Below, one piece after another: positions 1 to 11,218 of a DNA stretch of 64,000 nucleotides. This DNA comes from Skeletonema tropicum (taxonomy: Eukaryota > Bacillariophyta > Thalassiosirophyceae > Thalassiosirales > Thalassiosiraceae), in NCBI GenBank assembly GCA_037178625.1, contig CM074137.1:2232001-2296000 (forward strand). Direction: 5' to 3'. The notes under the pieces were generated by a model. It saw nothing but the letters and a program-made list of their open reading frames with translations. It was not told the DNA's origin and did not search any database. The translations under genes and the position numbers were made by a program. Every line of letters begins with the position of its first letter. Positions within the stretch are counted from its first letter, which is position 1.

Positions 1-284
1 CCTCCTGGTAAGATATCCACAGAAAGACAAGGAAGTGATAGGCAAAAGTCTTTCACCTCAGCTGTAGAATATGACTTGAAGTCATCCCACAGCACACCAA
101 TCTTGTTTTCGCATTCTCCTGTCTCTTTGTCATATCCACCAGCGGGCAAGATAATCTTCTTCAGGTAGAGCTTGGTAAGAGCATGGTTTGAGCAAGCCTT
201 CGGCGCTACTGTAATGTACGCTTTGTCGCGAGGAGGGTAATGGTTGCCATGGCGATCAGGTTTGCGTTCATAAATTTCTCGAGC
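1..284 (-). mobile_element. Fragment of a DDE_1 (pogo/Tigger-like) transposase
   Basis: Reading the minus strand, an open frame runs from about 284 off the left edge of the window. It contains KIGVLWDDFKSYS followed by a variable stretch and VDILPGG. This matches the second catalytic aspartate region of DDE_1 transposases (V-L-L-x-D-x-F-x-x-H, then about 20 residues, then a hydrophobic-P-G-G-x-T segment). The usual His after DDFKS is Tyr here. There is no in-frame ATG, and a stop codon lies immediately upstream, so the copy is cut at its 5' side or preceded by an intron. The rest lies outside the window. Probably a dead or partial cut-and-paste element. Family assignment is by motif only. Confidence 0.6.
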
Positions 285-526
285 TTATTTTAACACAACA
301 TGGTGTGGTGGCCCGCCGTGCTGGGTTGTGCGTGCTGGCTTCGCACAAAGCATTTGAAAGTGTCCGAATCTGGTCGGACACTTCCTCGAAAAAGGCTGCG
401 GACACCTACAAGTCACCTGAAAAACAGTCCGGACAACAGAAAAATCTTGACACTTTTTAAGGTATAGACGGTACTTTGGTCTAAAATGGCCCCTAAACCG
501 ACCTTTTTCCACACGAAAATCACGAA

Positions 527-655
527 ATACCCATACCCGAAATCATGGGTATTTTACTCGGGTATCGGGTATCGGGTAATACCCGAGGGGGGACTTTTTA
601 CGGGTATCGGGTATTTACCCGTACCCGAGCCAAAAACCTCGGGTATCGGGTAGGG
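527..655. repeat. CGGGTATC array with nested hairpins
   Basis: The units CGGGTA and TACCCG recur more than ten times in about 130 bp in both orientations. CTCGGGTA (557-564) pairs with TACCCGAG (580-587), and a second hairpin sits at 601-629. Dense short repeats in both orientations resemble subterminal repeats of DNA transposons such as hAT elements, but no terminal inverted repeats or transposase were identified next to it. The rest of 285-790 has no supported gene; the short open frames there are not protein-like. Confidence 0.6.
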
Positions 656-789
656 TGCGAACTCAGGTGCAAAACCATGGTACCTAATCCCTATGCACTA
701 CATAGTTGTCTGAATCTTGGAGAATCTCAGGCTTAAGAAACGGCGAACACATTTACAAACCCTCGCGAACAGCCTCGAAATATCATAAA

Positions 790-1350
790 TTCTCATACAT
801 TATACTTACGTACGTCAACTTCAATATACATACAATGAGATTGGCCTCTGTTTCTTAGGAGAAGGCAGTCGACAATCCCTGGTACTAATCTTCTCATGCT
901 CTCTCAGACAATTCTCATCTAAATTTGATACGTCATCAAAAAGACAAGACAACTGACTCGTGGAAGACACATTCTTTTCTAACTTAGTATTGGGAAGATG
1001 CGTGTCAAGAAACAATCCGATTCTCCTCGGAGAATTCCCAACATTTGAGCGGAACTTGTCGAGTATTTTGCGAAAAATCGTGACGTGTTCACGATAAAAC
1101 ACACATCAGGTAAGTAAATTGAAAGGGTTAACCTGAATTTATCGTTAACCTGAGAAGTCTTCTCATCGTCTCTATGCACGATGACCGCCTTCTCATGGTA
1201 CCCAAATATGCCTGATTGCACTCCTTCGTCCTATTGACACGACCGTGTTTATTAGCAATATGAATTCCAATGTCGGTGTGAAGACATCTTCTCTCTGCAT
1301 TCTCACTTCTCACATGTACGGTTATGAAATTCTCGAAGATCATGTGAGAA
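790..1350. promoter_or_regulatory. TTCTCA-rich region upstream of the HSF gene
   Basis: TTCTCA occurs at 790, 891, 912, 1160, 1190, 1300 and 1307, and its complement TGAGAA at 1151 and 1345. That is nine copies in 561 bp, where well under one would be expected by chance. The region precedes the heat shock factor gene and has no convincing reading frame, so a cluster of transcription-factor sites is the simplest reading. The hexamer contains the TTC/GAA half-site of heat shock elements, but the spacing does not form a clean consensus element. Confidence 0.35.
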
Positions 1351-1563
1351 CTGCAGAACATGGAATTATCTCGGAACATAGACAAAACGCTAGAGGCGAA
1401 GCTGGCGGCTCAAAGTTAGGGAGGTTGATGTCCCGCGTGATGCAGACAACAATCGCAGAACAAGATCTCCTCCAGCACCATCTCCAACCATCCACAGCAC
1501 AGCCATTGTTTCTAAACACCCCAGTGCAGCATATTCACACAATCAGCCCGCCTACCAACCATC

Positions 1564-3284
1564 ATGATGAACAATCAATACCTCGAAGCAATGGGACGCC
1601 TCCAGCGATCCTCCCAATTCGCCTCCTTGATGACACCCTCCTTCTCTACAACATCGGCTGGTGTAATACCCCAGGCCGCCGCTGTGCCTCAACAACAGCA
1701 GCAGCCCGACCACCACCACGTCCACCACGACGCCGCCGCCACATCCAACGCACTCAATAATCAGATCGCCACCAATCTTACGGGACCGAGCCCCCGTCCG
1801 CTCTGGCGCAATGGGGAAAAGACCTTCCCTTACAAGGTATATGACATGCTCGAGTTTGCCGAGTCATCCGGAAGCACGGATATTTGCTCGTGGCTTCCGT
1901 CCGGTGACTCCTTTGTCATTCATGATCGGAAGTTATTTACCGAGTTTATTTTGCCAAGGTTCTTTCTTCATAAGAAGTGGAGATCGTTTGTAAGTAGTTG
2001 CTGCTGTCATGTGTTGATGTGTATATGATGTGTTCCCCCTCCCTCAACGCTCATGTTCTCGTCCATCTCCCCCGCCCCTCTCTCTCTCTATTATAATTAC
2101 AGACTCGTCAACTTAACATTTGGTGCTTCAAACGTGACTTTAGCGTCACCGTCTCGGATGCCTACTGCCATCCATTCTTCAAGCGTGGCGATGTAGCCAA
2201 ACTTTGCTGCGTGGAACGTGCCGAATCCAAGAACCTTTTCAAGAAGTGTCCCCTTACCAATAAGCGTAAGCCTCCCAAGCCAACTACTACTACGGATGGG
2301 ACTTCTTCTACTTCTGTGCCAAAGCCTTCTGCGGGTGGAGAAAAGCAGAGTATCAAAAAGGGAAGTGGTGGTGTTGTTGTCACCGCGAAGCAGGCTTCGG
2401 GTGATGTTGCCATCAAGACGAGACGTGTTACGTCTACTACAGAAGAGGAGGATGTGATGGATGTGGCATCCTTCCTTGCTGGGTTGAAGTCTAATCCTAA
2501 TACCTCCTCCCCTAAGGCTGGTGCTACGAGTGCTCCTGAAGAATCTCCTTCGGTGATGGAGAAACCTGTAGAGGGAGCCATCAGCAGCAAAGGGGTTGAC
2601 CAAAAAAAGGCAGAGGCAGTAATGGCCTCAAGGATTCATTTGATGCCTCGTCAAACTAGTCAAGTGTCTCTCCCCTTTTCTGATCACTCTTCCTCCATCA
2701 GCTCTCTACCCCCAGCACCATCAGCTCTCCAACACACACGCGTTTCCAACTTAAACCTTGTTGATGGTAACAACGCTGCCAGCATCGCCATGAACAACCA
2801 GCAGACCACCATGAACGATCAAACTTTTCCATCAATGAATAGTTCCTTCGATCATCAAGGGACATTTGACCGAGAAACACTACGACGTTTGTCCACGGAT
2901 CAACTTGTCGCACTTGCCTCCCGAATGAAGTTACGAGAGCAAATGTTACGTGAACGTGCCATGAGTATGCAACCAGTCATGGCTGCTGCCCCAACAACAA
3001 TGGCCGGTCAGGGTCCTACTGCTGCAGGAGCCTGGAGGGATAATTATCAAGAAATGTTGCTTGCTCAGCAACAGGCACTTCAGCAGCAGCAACAACAACA
3101 ACAACAGTCTCGATCATTAGGTGGTGGTGGTGCTGGTGGTATCCCATCTCAAGGGATGTTAAGTCAAGGTATGGTACACTCACTAATGGGTTCTACAAAA
3201 CCGAAACCTTCGTATGGTGATGTTGCAGAGATTGGAGGTCTTCCAAATATTTCCCAGAATTTCGGATATCCTAGAGCTGCTTAG
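1564..3284 (+). CDS. Heat shock transcription factor family protein
   Basis: Two exons, 1564-1989 and 2103-3284, are joined across a phase-0 intron (GTAAGT donor at 1990, TTACAG acceptor ending 2102), giving 535 residues. The HSF DNA-binding domain lies at residues 88-175: FPYKVYDMLEF, then the W-L-P-S-G-D-S-F turn, then the recognition helix segment FLHKKWRSF-TRQLNIWCFKR, which the intron interrupts exactly. The N-terminus is rich in Q and H; the C-terminal half is rich in S, T and Q with a run of nine Q. A possible short helical stretch (TLRRLSTDQLVALASRMKLR) follows, but no classical HR-A/B heptad array was recognised. HSFs are heavily expanded in diatoms, so the name says little about the inducing stress. 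It acts in the nucleus on nGAAn-type elements. The first ATG (1564) or the adjacent one (1567) starts translation. Confidence 0.9.
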
Positions 3285-3549
3285 GAGGAGTTGATGAAAG
3301 CTGTGTTTTGAGGAAATAATTTTGTGAAAGTGAAGAGTATCTTCCATTGTTAAGGTGTACAGATAGCATTCAGCATAGGAAGAAAAACGACTGTGAAGAA
3401 GAACTTTTCTCGTAGATTAGATTGGTAGTTGTAACTACCTGTACTAGATGAGCTATTAACAAATGATGATAGTTTGAATTTGTTCTTGACATGTTAGCCA
3501 CGCTACAAATATAGCTTGAGTGACTCATCTCTAGAGCACCCTCTTCATT

Positions 3550-5624
3550 TTAAGAAAATAGACTCTGGATTACAAATGGAACTGACAGTGGTCTCAAGTG
3601 GTTGTACTTTTGACCTGTACCACAGAACGCAATCGGTACACCAGTCAAGTGCGTCAATGTAAGTGCAGCACCCACCTTGTCACTAACTGTATCAAACTTG
3701 GTCAATACAATTCCATCAATAGGACGGGTGTGTCCTCCCATAGACAAAGCCTTTTGGAACATGGTCAGTTGATCCATCCCATCATTCCCCACTAGAGCTT
3801 CACAAACGAACAATACCAAGTCGGGACTTGTTTCGGTAACCAACTTTGCCAAAGCTTTCATCAAAGGGACATTATTCTGCATTCTTCCGGCAGTGTCAAC
3901 TAACACGACATCATTGCCATCCTCCGCAGCCTTATTTATCGCTGCCTTGGCAACCGCCGATGGATCCTTGGCATACCCCTGATGATACAAGGGGAGATTG
4001 AGACACGAGGCATGGACGGAAAGTTGTTCCACTGCTCCCGATCGGAATGTATCACAAGCCGCAAGGAGAGGGTTGCATTGATTACTCTGAAGGTAGTACG
4101 CAATCTTGGCAAGTGATGTACTCTTTCCCACGCCATTGATCCCAATCATTACAATCACATAAGGACGTCCTCCTCCACTACCACCTCTCCCAAGTAAGCC
4201 ACCAGTATTACGATTCTCCCGTTTCTCCACCACACCACGCAATACATCCACACTCTTTCCCCTCTTCACTCCACTACCTCTTCCACCAATCCCACCCAAC
4301 TCCGGTCGTAATATCCTTTCAATGGCATCTTCCAATGCATGCCGAACAGCACGTTTGACACCCACAAGTGTCCCGACCTTCTTTCCCAAGAGTTGTTGTT
4401 CTACCACCTCACAGATTGCCTTGGCAGTGGATGGAGCTACATTCTTGGAGGATAAGAGTTGTTGCATTTGTTTCAAGGGTGGTTCCAAGTCTGACTTTGT
4501 CAGTGGTCGATTGGGTGAGAGAAGGTTGGAAAAGAATCCCCGTATTCCAGTGTTATTGTTGGTCTGTGAAGAATCGTCCTCATCACCTCCGTCTTTTTGA
4601 TTTTCATCCCCATTTGCATTCCAATTAATGTTAATCTCATCCAATATCTCATCCTCTTCCTCCCAAGCAGGAACTTCATCCTTTTCGGGCATGTACGCAG
4701 CCTTGGCTTCGGCAATGGCACGTGCATCCTCACGAATAATTCCATCACCTCCTGACGATGATTGAGTGTCTTTGTCTTTGGACATGTCCAATTCTGCCAA
4801 TGCTGCCTTGGTTATCTTTTGATTTCCATCGTGCCATTGAGTTGCTTTCTTTCCTCCCTTCTTTGTACTTGATGATGCTTGTTGTTGTTGTTTGTGCTGT
4901 TGTTTGGCATGTTGTTTCTTGTCAAGAGAGGATGTTGAGGTAGAAGTCGGTATGGAAGATAATTGATCTTGGAATCGACGTAGGATGGAACTGAAGGCTG
5001 TGTCAAATTCTTCGGATGGAGGAACGAATAATGACATATTGCACTTGCTTGTTTCCTGATTAAAGTGATGGTCAAAGAACAATGAGTAGCGTGTCAATAA
5101 CGACGTCAAGAGAGCATTCAACCCTGACAATTTCCGAGTTGCCACCTCGGGATATGTCGCCAGAACGATCCAATTTCTATCAGGTTTTCCGTCATTCTTT
5201 GCAAGTGTAGTTCCATCTAGCCATTCTGTTACTACGTTGGCATGATTTCCAAATGATAGTAATTCTCGATTGGGGGCATTTATATCTACGGTTGCATTAT
5301 TGTTGTGTTTTCCGTCACCCAGCAACACTGACGTGATGAACGTGTTGACGATAGATGTGCAATGTTCCTTGTGACTATCATCTTTGAAATAGGATGAGGG
5401 TTTATTTCGTAGAGGTTCATTGTGATAGAGGACTGTGCCGCCTGTATTAGAGACAAGTATAAGAACACAGCAAGTTGATTAGTGCAGAGGCAAGAGAAGT
5501 CTGCACATGACGGTAAAAAGTATGCACTTGACGTGTGCCGCCCGTCTCAGAGTACATTAATCACCCAGTAGCTTGGCAATGAGCATTTCTTACCTTTAGT
5601 GAATATAGTTATCGTTTCTATCAT
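3550..5624 (-). CDS. SRPRA: Signal recognition particle receptor subunit alpha
   Basis: Exon 1 is 5624-5594 and encodes MIETITIFTKG. A 152-bp intron (GTAAGA donor, TACAG acceptor, 5593-5442) leads to exon 2, 5441-3550. The product is 640 residues. The join restores the typical start of the SRX longin domain that docks on the beta subunit (TIFTKGGTVLYH). A charged, low-complexity linker (residues about 170-330) precedes the NG domain. GTPase motifs are GINGVGKST near 444-452, DTFRSGAVEQL near 474, DTAGR near 526-530 and TKFD near 591-594, with the C-terminal FCGTGQ segment. This is the GTPase that receives SRP-ribosome complexes at the ER membrane. The eukaryotic SRX domain separates it from plastid FtsY. 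The gene is convergent with the HSF gene. Confidence 0.93.
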
Positions 5625-6032
5625 GATTAATGGTTGCAGAAGGATTACTTTTTGCCTCAGCCGACAATGTGCGGTTGCTGTTTTCGTACTTAGTTGTGTG
5701 TGTGGGAAAAATGAAAAATGTGGTTTGAAAAGGAACAAATATGGCTGGGTGAAGCTTTCTGGTGCCAATGCAAATTACAACAAGACTCGACAAACACAGC
5801 CAACACTTTGCAGGAGATATAAGAGGGTATAGTGCAATAGTCAAAAGTTCTTTTTACATAGAAATGAACATATAAATCCCATTTCCTACGGTCTCAGGCC
5901 CAATGAGACATACTATAAAGCCTCTCTACACTTTGTTCCCCATTTCTTAAGTTCTCTACCTCACTTGTTACAAGAAGAATCTATTCATCCCCAATAGACT
6001 CTTTCTCTCTATCTCAAACTCAACCCAAATTT
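5625..6032. other. Spacer between two minus-strand genes
   Basis: This 408-bp stretch is the 5' flank of the SRP receptor gene and the 3' flank of the CRAL-TRIO gene. Short open frames cross it on both strands, but none has protein-like composition. No repeat or RNA gene was seen. Confidence 0.5.
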
Positions 6033-7323
6033 TCACTCCTCCTTCTTTCCATACTTTGCCTCCCACTCCTTCGATTGCTCCTTCAATCTCTCAATCATAC
6101 CAAAGTAATCAAACTTCAAACTTCCCTCACCCTGATTCTTACTATAATACTCTTCCGGATAAAGCCCATCATGATCCGCCGGACCCCCAAAAAACGTAGG
6201 AATATCCTCCTCACCATTCAACAACAACTCCTTCATTATCTCCACAGAATTGTCCAAATCCTTCAACAAGAACTTTCCCGCAAGTCGTCCCGGCATAAGT
6301 GGCATGAGCAAATTCATCACAAATTGGATAATCGATCCAACCGGCGCGGAAAGCAACATGTTCAAACGATCGGGATATCCCCTCACCAATGCCTTCAATA
6401 CATTGATCAAAAAGCTGGGTACGGGTGGAGGGGGGGAGTTGGAATCACTAATCACGACAAAGTCGGTAACACCCTCTGGCATGCATTTGATACCAGCGTC
6501 GGCAAGTAGGATGAGTGCATTCACTTCGGCTTCGACATTGGGATACCACGGCTTACGTCCACATCGGATCCAAAGGATGGGTTTACCCTCCTTGGTAAAC
6601 CCATGCCAGTACAAACTCCCATTGTTGAGCGACACAGCCAACGCCTTGGCCTTGACCAACCTTTCGGGATTTTCCTTGGCCTCGTCGGAATATTCGGATC
6701 CGTTGGCAAGGTGGACGAGTGATTCCATTTCGGGTGCTCCGGCTTCTTCTCTCCATTCCATGACGTGGGTGAGTTTTTCCATGGTGTATTCGATTGGACG
6801 GCGGATGGATGGGTCTTTGGAGTAGGGTTTGGAGGCTACGGATTTCACATAGGCGTCGCTGGAGAGGAATTAATTTGTAATATTTTTTTGTTGGTGCGTG
6901 TATTGATTTATTTGTCATCATAGAGGGAGCGATCGACGAATGTATAAGATACATTTGATTGGGTTAGTTGACGTCATGAAATCAATTATGACACATGTGA
7001 TGTGATTTTTCAAGCCAATAATTTCAGCATTGCTCACTCAAATGACCAACCTTCACCATGAAATAATGCCCCCATTCCGCTATTTACAAAGTACTACCCC
7101 TCAGTAGCCACACTCACCTCAAATAAGTATAATCTTCGGGAAACTCACACGCCAACTCGGCCCGAATAATCGACATCTCCTCCTTGGTGACCTCAAAGTC
7201 ACCAGTCACACCCTCGTCATCATCCTCTGCCGCATCAATTTCCGTCTTGGCCTCCTTGACTTCTCCTTCGACATCCTCTTTGGAGAGGGCGTCTTTGATT
7301 AGGGTCTCCTCGTCCTTTGACAT
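6033..7323 (-). CDS. CRAL-TRIO (SEC14-like) lipid-binding protein
   Basis: Exon 1 (7323-7118) encodes an acidic N-terminus ending in EFPEDYTYL. A 259-bp intron (GTGAGT donor at 7117, CTCCAG acceptor at 6860-6859) leads to exon 2 (6858-6033), for 343 residues in total. Exon 2 carries a CRAL-TRIO fold: SLYWHGFTKEGKPILWIRC, then DFVVISDS, then LKALVRGYPDRLNMLLSAP, which corresponds to the helix gate region Y-P-E-R-L. The end is FGGPADHDGLYPEEYY. Such proteins move or present phosphoinositides or other hydrophobic ligands in the cytosol. The ligand cannot be read from sequence, and a separate CRAL-TRIO-N helix bundle is not obvious. The intron contains a TGACGTCA (6969-6976). A divergent partner, YKT6, starts 480 bp away. 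Confidence 0.82.
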
Positions 7324-7802
7324 GTTGTTATGTTATTTTTCTCTCTATTACGCTTTCTTGGCTATGTGTACCTACTACTGTGATCGTGGGCGAGCTTGCC
7401 GAGGGTGAATCTCGGTGACCTTCCGTTAGGTGTCTCTGATAAAGGGGGCGAATGAAATTATCTGGCCCTCTTTATCCCTTCTTTATCATATTTTTCACCA
7501 TGTCACTCCTCCTGATCTCCAAATCAACGCAGAGGGCATGCCCCCAATTCCTCCAAACTGTGAGAAACTCAAGAAAATGACAAAGGAGCTGAGGCTTTTC
7601 ATTTTTTGCTCTTCTTTCGAAGCGTTTCCAAACCAATACACGCACAGCTGAGACATTCATTCTACCAATCCAAGCAGCGGGCAAGCAGCATTGCATTGCA
7701 TTCTATTAGACGACCGATCGAAGAATCCATTATTATATTCTTAAAGAAGTACGCAACAATAACAACAATACAATAGTAACTAATCAGTACACAACAACAA
7801 AG
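7324..7802. promoter_or_regulatory. Bidirectional promoter region (CRAL-TRIO gene / YKT6)
   Basis: This 479-bp gap separates two divergently transcribed genes and must hold both promoters. The right part, just upstream of YKT6, is rich in CAACAA/ACAATA typical of a 5' leader. No canonical TATA box, repeat or RNA gene was identified. Confidence 0.4.
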
Positions 7803-8408
7803 ATGAAAGTGGTCAGCATAACAATCCTCCGCACCTCCCCCTCGTCCGAACCCACCCCAATCTCCATGGCCTGCGACCTAACCTCCTACGGCTTCTTCCA
7901 ACGCCAGGGCGTCAAGGAAATGCTCACCTTCTTCTCCAAAACATTCACCAAACGAACCGAGCCAGGACAACGTCAATCCATCTCACACGAATCCTACGTA
8001 GTTCACTGCTACGTCCGTTCCGACGGACTCGCCGGGTCAGTTACCACTGACGCGGAATATCCACCCCGCGTCGCCTTTGTCTTACTAACTCAACTCCTCG
8101 ATGAATTCCTCTCATCCACCGGATCAACCTCATGGAAATCCATGCCCCCCCTTACCGAATCCACCTCCTTCCCCCCACTCGAAGAGTACATTGTCAAATA
8201 TCAAGATCCGGCAAGTGCCGATAAGGTTACCAAAATTCAAAATGATTTGGAGGAAACGACGCAGATTTTGCACAAGACGATTGATTCGGTGTTGGAACGG
8301 GGGGTCAAGTTGGATAGTTTGGTGGAGAAGAGTGATGATTTGAGTAGGCAGAGTAAGATGTTTTATAAGCAGGCGAAGAAGACGAATAGTTGTTGTGTGA
8401 TTAGTTAG
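7803..8408 (+). CDS. YKT6: Longin R-SNARE YKT6
   Basis: Intronless, 201 residues, which is the usual YKT6 length. Residues about 1-120 form the longin domain (MKVVSITIL, then FFQRQGVKEMLTFFSKTF). The R-SNARE motif covers about 140-195, with the zero-layer arginine in SVLERGVKLDSL. The C-terminus reads KMFYKQAKKTNSCCVIS, very close to animal and yeast YKT6. The final CVIS is a CAAX prenylation signal and the preceding Cys is the palmitoylation site, so the protein cycles between cytosol and membranes without a transmembrane segment. It acts in ER-Golgi, endosomal and vacuolar fusion. Two features make the assignment firm: CC-x-x-S at the end, and no hydrophobic tail. Confidence 0.96.
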   Translation: MKVVSITILRTSPSSEPTPISMACDLTSYGFFQRQGVKEMLTFFSKTFTKRTEPGQRQSISHESYVVHCYVRSDGLAGSVTTDAEYPPRVAFVLLTQLLDEFLSSTGSTSWKSMPPLTESTSFPPLEEYIVKYQDPASADKVTKIQNDLEETTQILHKTIDSVLERGVKLDSLVEKSDDLSRQSKMFYKQAKKTNSCCVIS

Positions 8409-8749
8409 AGAGAAGAAGAATGAAGAGGGAACAACTATAAATATATATATATATATAGGAGGATTGTGTTTTGTAGAGACGGGGGATGAAAATTTTGATT
8501 ACAATGACATATCGATTACAAGTATCGAAAGAAATGAGTCGAGGGGGGGAGAGACAACAACTAACAGAGTATTATCAAGTGAGATTTGTGATTTCATCTT
8601 TGTGAAGAGCAAGGGGAAAAGAAAGAAAATATTATGTGTAAGTACTTATTATGAAACACAATGAATGAATTCAAATCTCATTGATGATGGATGGAAAGAA
8701 ACAAGTAATAGTAAAGTTTTTTTGTTATAAAAAGAGTTATAGAGTATAG
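8409..8749. other. Convergent 3' spacer with AT microsatellite
   Basis: This is the 341-bp gap between the ends of two convergent genes. It contains an (AT)n run at about 8442-8458 just after the YKT6 stop. No gene is supported. Confidence 0.55.
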
Positions 8750-9628
8750 CTATGATTGGGACATGATGTGCACGTTAGCCCTTGCGTGGGCAGGTGGCGC
8801 TGGAGTGGGTGACACAATCCCATGAGTGGTGGAAGAGTCATCTGAAGAAAAAGTTGACGTGGTGGATGAAGATTGAGCTGGCTTGCGCTTCTTGATTGGA
8901 GGAGAATCATCTGAAGAAGAAGAAGTTGATGCAGACAATGATGTATTGGGTCGCCTCTTTGGGTAATATTGTCGAGGAGAGTCGTTAGATGCAAAAGTGG
9001 ATGACAATGTAGATGCAGACGAATTGTCGATAGGGCGCAAGGCACATTCTGCCATACCATTATCATTCGATGCAAGAGGACAATACGGTTCAAATCCATC
9101 ACATGCACCTAGGGTACACCTTACTCTAACAACCGAACCTTTTTCTCCTCCTTCAGTCTCGTCAAAGGGGAGTCGGCTTGAGGTGGCATAACACTGACAT
9201 AACTGTGGCCCAATTTCGTTTTCCATAGGTGCGGCACTTCTGATTTTAGTATAACAATCACTATCAGTGACACACAATCCACCAGGCTTGTCAACATTCT
9301 TCTTGGGTGGCGTAACTCTAGCACGTTTTGGTAGTACTGAGTCGCATTCTGGGGGATCTTGAATCCAGCCTTGAGGTGCCTCAATGTCAGTTCTATATCC
9401 TGTCCATACTGCTTCAGTCATCTCTTCAGTTGTTTCATCATAACACTTGTAAAAGGCCCTGTTGGGACCTACGTATCCTCTTGGGTGTGGAATGTACGCA
9501 CTGCAGCTTCCTGGTGGGCAATGCATGAATGTGTCGTAGCCTGGAGGGAGGCCAGCATTGGCGTAGGTGCTATTTGATGAAGATGAAAGAATGAGAAAGA
9601 TGCTGGTGGTAGAAAGAATGAGCTTCAT
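8750..9628 (-). CDS. Secreted cysteine-rich protein, paralogue 1
   Basis: 292 residues, intronless. The first 24 residues (MKLILSTTSIFLILSSSSNS onward) are a signal peptide. The next ~180 residues hold a cysteine-rich module: GYDTFMHCPPGSC, GYVGP, YKCYDETTEE, AVWTGY, APQGWIQDPPEC, then CVTDSDC and CQCYATSSRLPFDE. The same ordered motifs occur in the gene at 11512-12309, so the two are paralogues. The last ~90 residues are Ser-rich with short basic clusters (KRRP, KKRKP) and lack a hydrophobic tail, so the product is probably soluble. Function unknown. Extracellular or cell-wall location is inferred. The repeated S-S-S-S-D-D-S-P-P-I-K-K-R pattern is a candidate for phosphorylation, loosely like silaffin-type proteins, but that link is weak. 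Confidence 0.75.
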   Translation of the reverse strand: MKLILSTTSIFLILSSSSNSTYANAGLPPGYDTFMHCPPGSCSAYIPHPRGYVGPNRAFYKCYDETTEEMTEAVWTGYRTDIEAPQGWIQDPPECDSVLPKRARVTPPKKNVDKPGGLCVTDSDCYTKIRSAAPMENEIGPQLCQCYATSSRLPFDETEGGEKGSVVRVRCTLGACDGFEPYCPLASNDNGMAECALRPIDNSSASTLSSTFASNDSPRQYYPKRRPNTSLSASTSSSSDDSPPIKKRKPAQSSSTTSTFSSDDSSTTHGIVSPTPAPPAHARANVHIMSQS

Positions 9629-11218
9629 GATTATTGTTGTTGCTGTTGTGTTTTTGTGATTTGAATTTATGAGAGTAGTGACGGGCCAAGCCTATCAAGG
9701 ACTGGCTTGAGGCAAGATACTTGATCAACTCAATAAAGGCCGGTATCTTGCTCGTGCTTGTGTGGCTTTTGTGTTTCTGCTGGCACTTGTGACGGACTCC
9801 CGTTATCACCATCCCCGACCCCCGACCCCCGACTCCTTCGTTTCTTTCGCACGTTTGATTTTGAATCAAATTTTTGAGACGACAATTATGTCAATGATCA
9901 ATGATTGAACGAACGGCGCACCTACCTGGCAGCACAATCTCACGTGTTCCCTGGAGAGGGCCCAACCTATTAACGTTCAAACACTAGCCTACTGACAAAT
10001 TTGGCGAACAGCCGACGAGTTTTTTTCGGAAGTTTTGCAACTTCAACTTGGGGGTACGTAGGAATTGATATCAAAAATGTTGCCACCCGTAGAACTCACA
10101 TTTCATCACACCATCACCATGGCGAAAGAGGCCCAGCATACGAGCCGTCGTATCTGCATTTAGTAGATGCTTTTACCCATCAGAAAGCATACCACAACAG
10201 TCACAATATGAGTGGCTAACCAGGTGGTCGAAGAAGAGCATCGAGATGGCCTGGATCCTACAACAATCATGCACAAACTTCACCGGCAACCGGATGATGT
10301 CCCAACCACCATGCAAAGTTATTTGCAGTCGACATACGACGGTATTCTACTCGAAAACAACGATCCCTACCCAAAGCGGCCAACCTATCTACAGATGGGG
10401 ACATGGAAAGCGGCCCATCTACCCAAGAGAGTTCGTTTTGGTTAGCATCTCACATGAATTGAAGCGACGGGGATGCGATGATGACGATTTATCGACACAA
10501 ATATAATGGCAATATTCAATAATTATTCGACAAATCAACCGCTTTAAATGGAATAAAAACAAAGACAGCATCATATGATATTAATTATAGGAATATTGTT
10601 GGTGGAATGGTCCAAATTAATGACAGGGCGGCTGCAGGTGATGCCAGGTTGTGGTGTAGCGCATTTTTTCCAAAAAAAAATTGGCATCCATCAGCACCAA
10701 ATCACCACTCTATGATGTATGTTTGGCCAATAAGTAATGCAAATCCGATGGTGATCTCTTGCACAGCGACCACAACGACATTAATGTACACGACGATATC
10801 CTTTGATTGGCTGTTATCTCCGCTAAACCTGCGCCTACACCTCATTTCAGCAGAATTTGCGTTAATTTGCGCCCTTCTCGTGTCAAGATATCGCATACTA
10901 GAGTTGAGAATTCTCCACCCCAACGTGATTTTCGTCGTCAATCAGCCAAGTAAATGTTAGAACAACATCATATGCAGTGCAGGAAAGCTTCCTGCTCTCC
11001 TATTCGCCCCAACAGGCGAGCTAGACGGTCAAGCCCGTGCTTGAATTCAAGCCAGATTTTACAAAATGTCGGCAGAAGGTTGGCACACAGTACATCAAGG
11101 ATAGGCGTGCCACATGCCGCATAGAGGTCAAAACCTACTCCACATATCATAAGAAGGTTCCCATGTGCACTGTTTGTTGGGGGAAGCATAAACAATTACA
11201 CAACAACACATAATTCTC
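9629..11218. other. Long spacer between divergent secreted-protein genes
   Basis: About 1.6 kb with several open frames of 70-117 codons on both strands (for example 10212-10445 plus and 10968-11195 minus). None shows a recognisable domain, signal peptide or continuity through plausible splice sites. They may be decayed sequence. No RNA gene was seen. Confidence 0.4.

Noticed and set aside
1245..1760. 171-codon plus-strand frame overlapping the HSF start
   Set aside because: It runs out of frame through the HSF N-terminus, and its C-terminal Arg/Pro run is a shadow of the poly-Q/H coding sequence.
10001..10445. Two successive small plus-strand genes in the 9.6-11.2 kb spacer
   Set aside because: No recognisable domain and no splice joining; composition does not separate them from chance frames.
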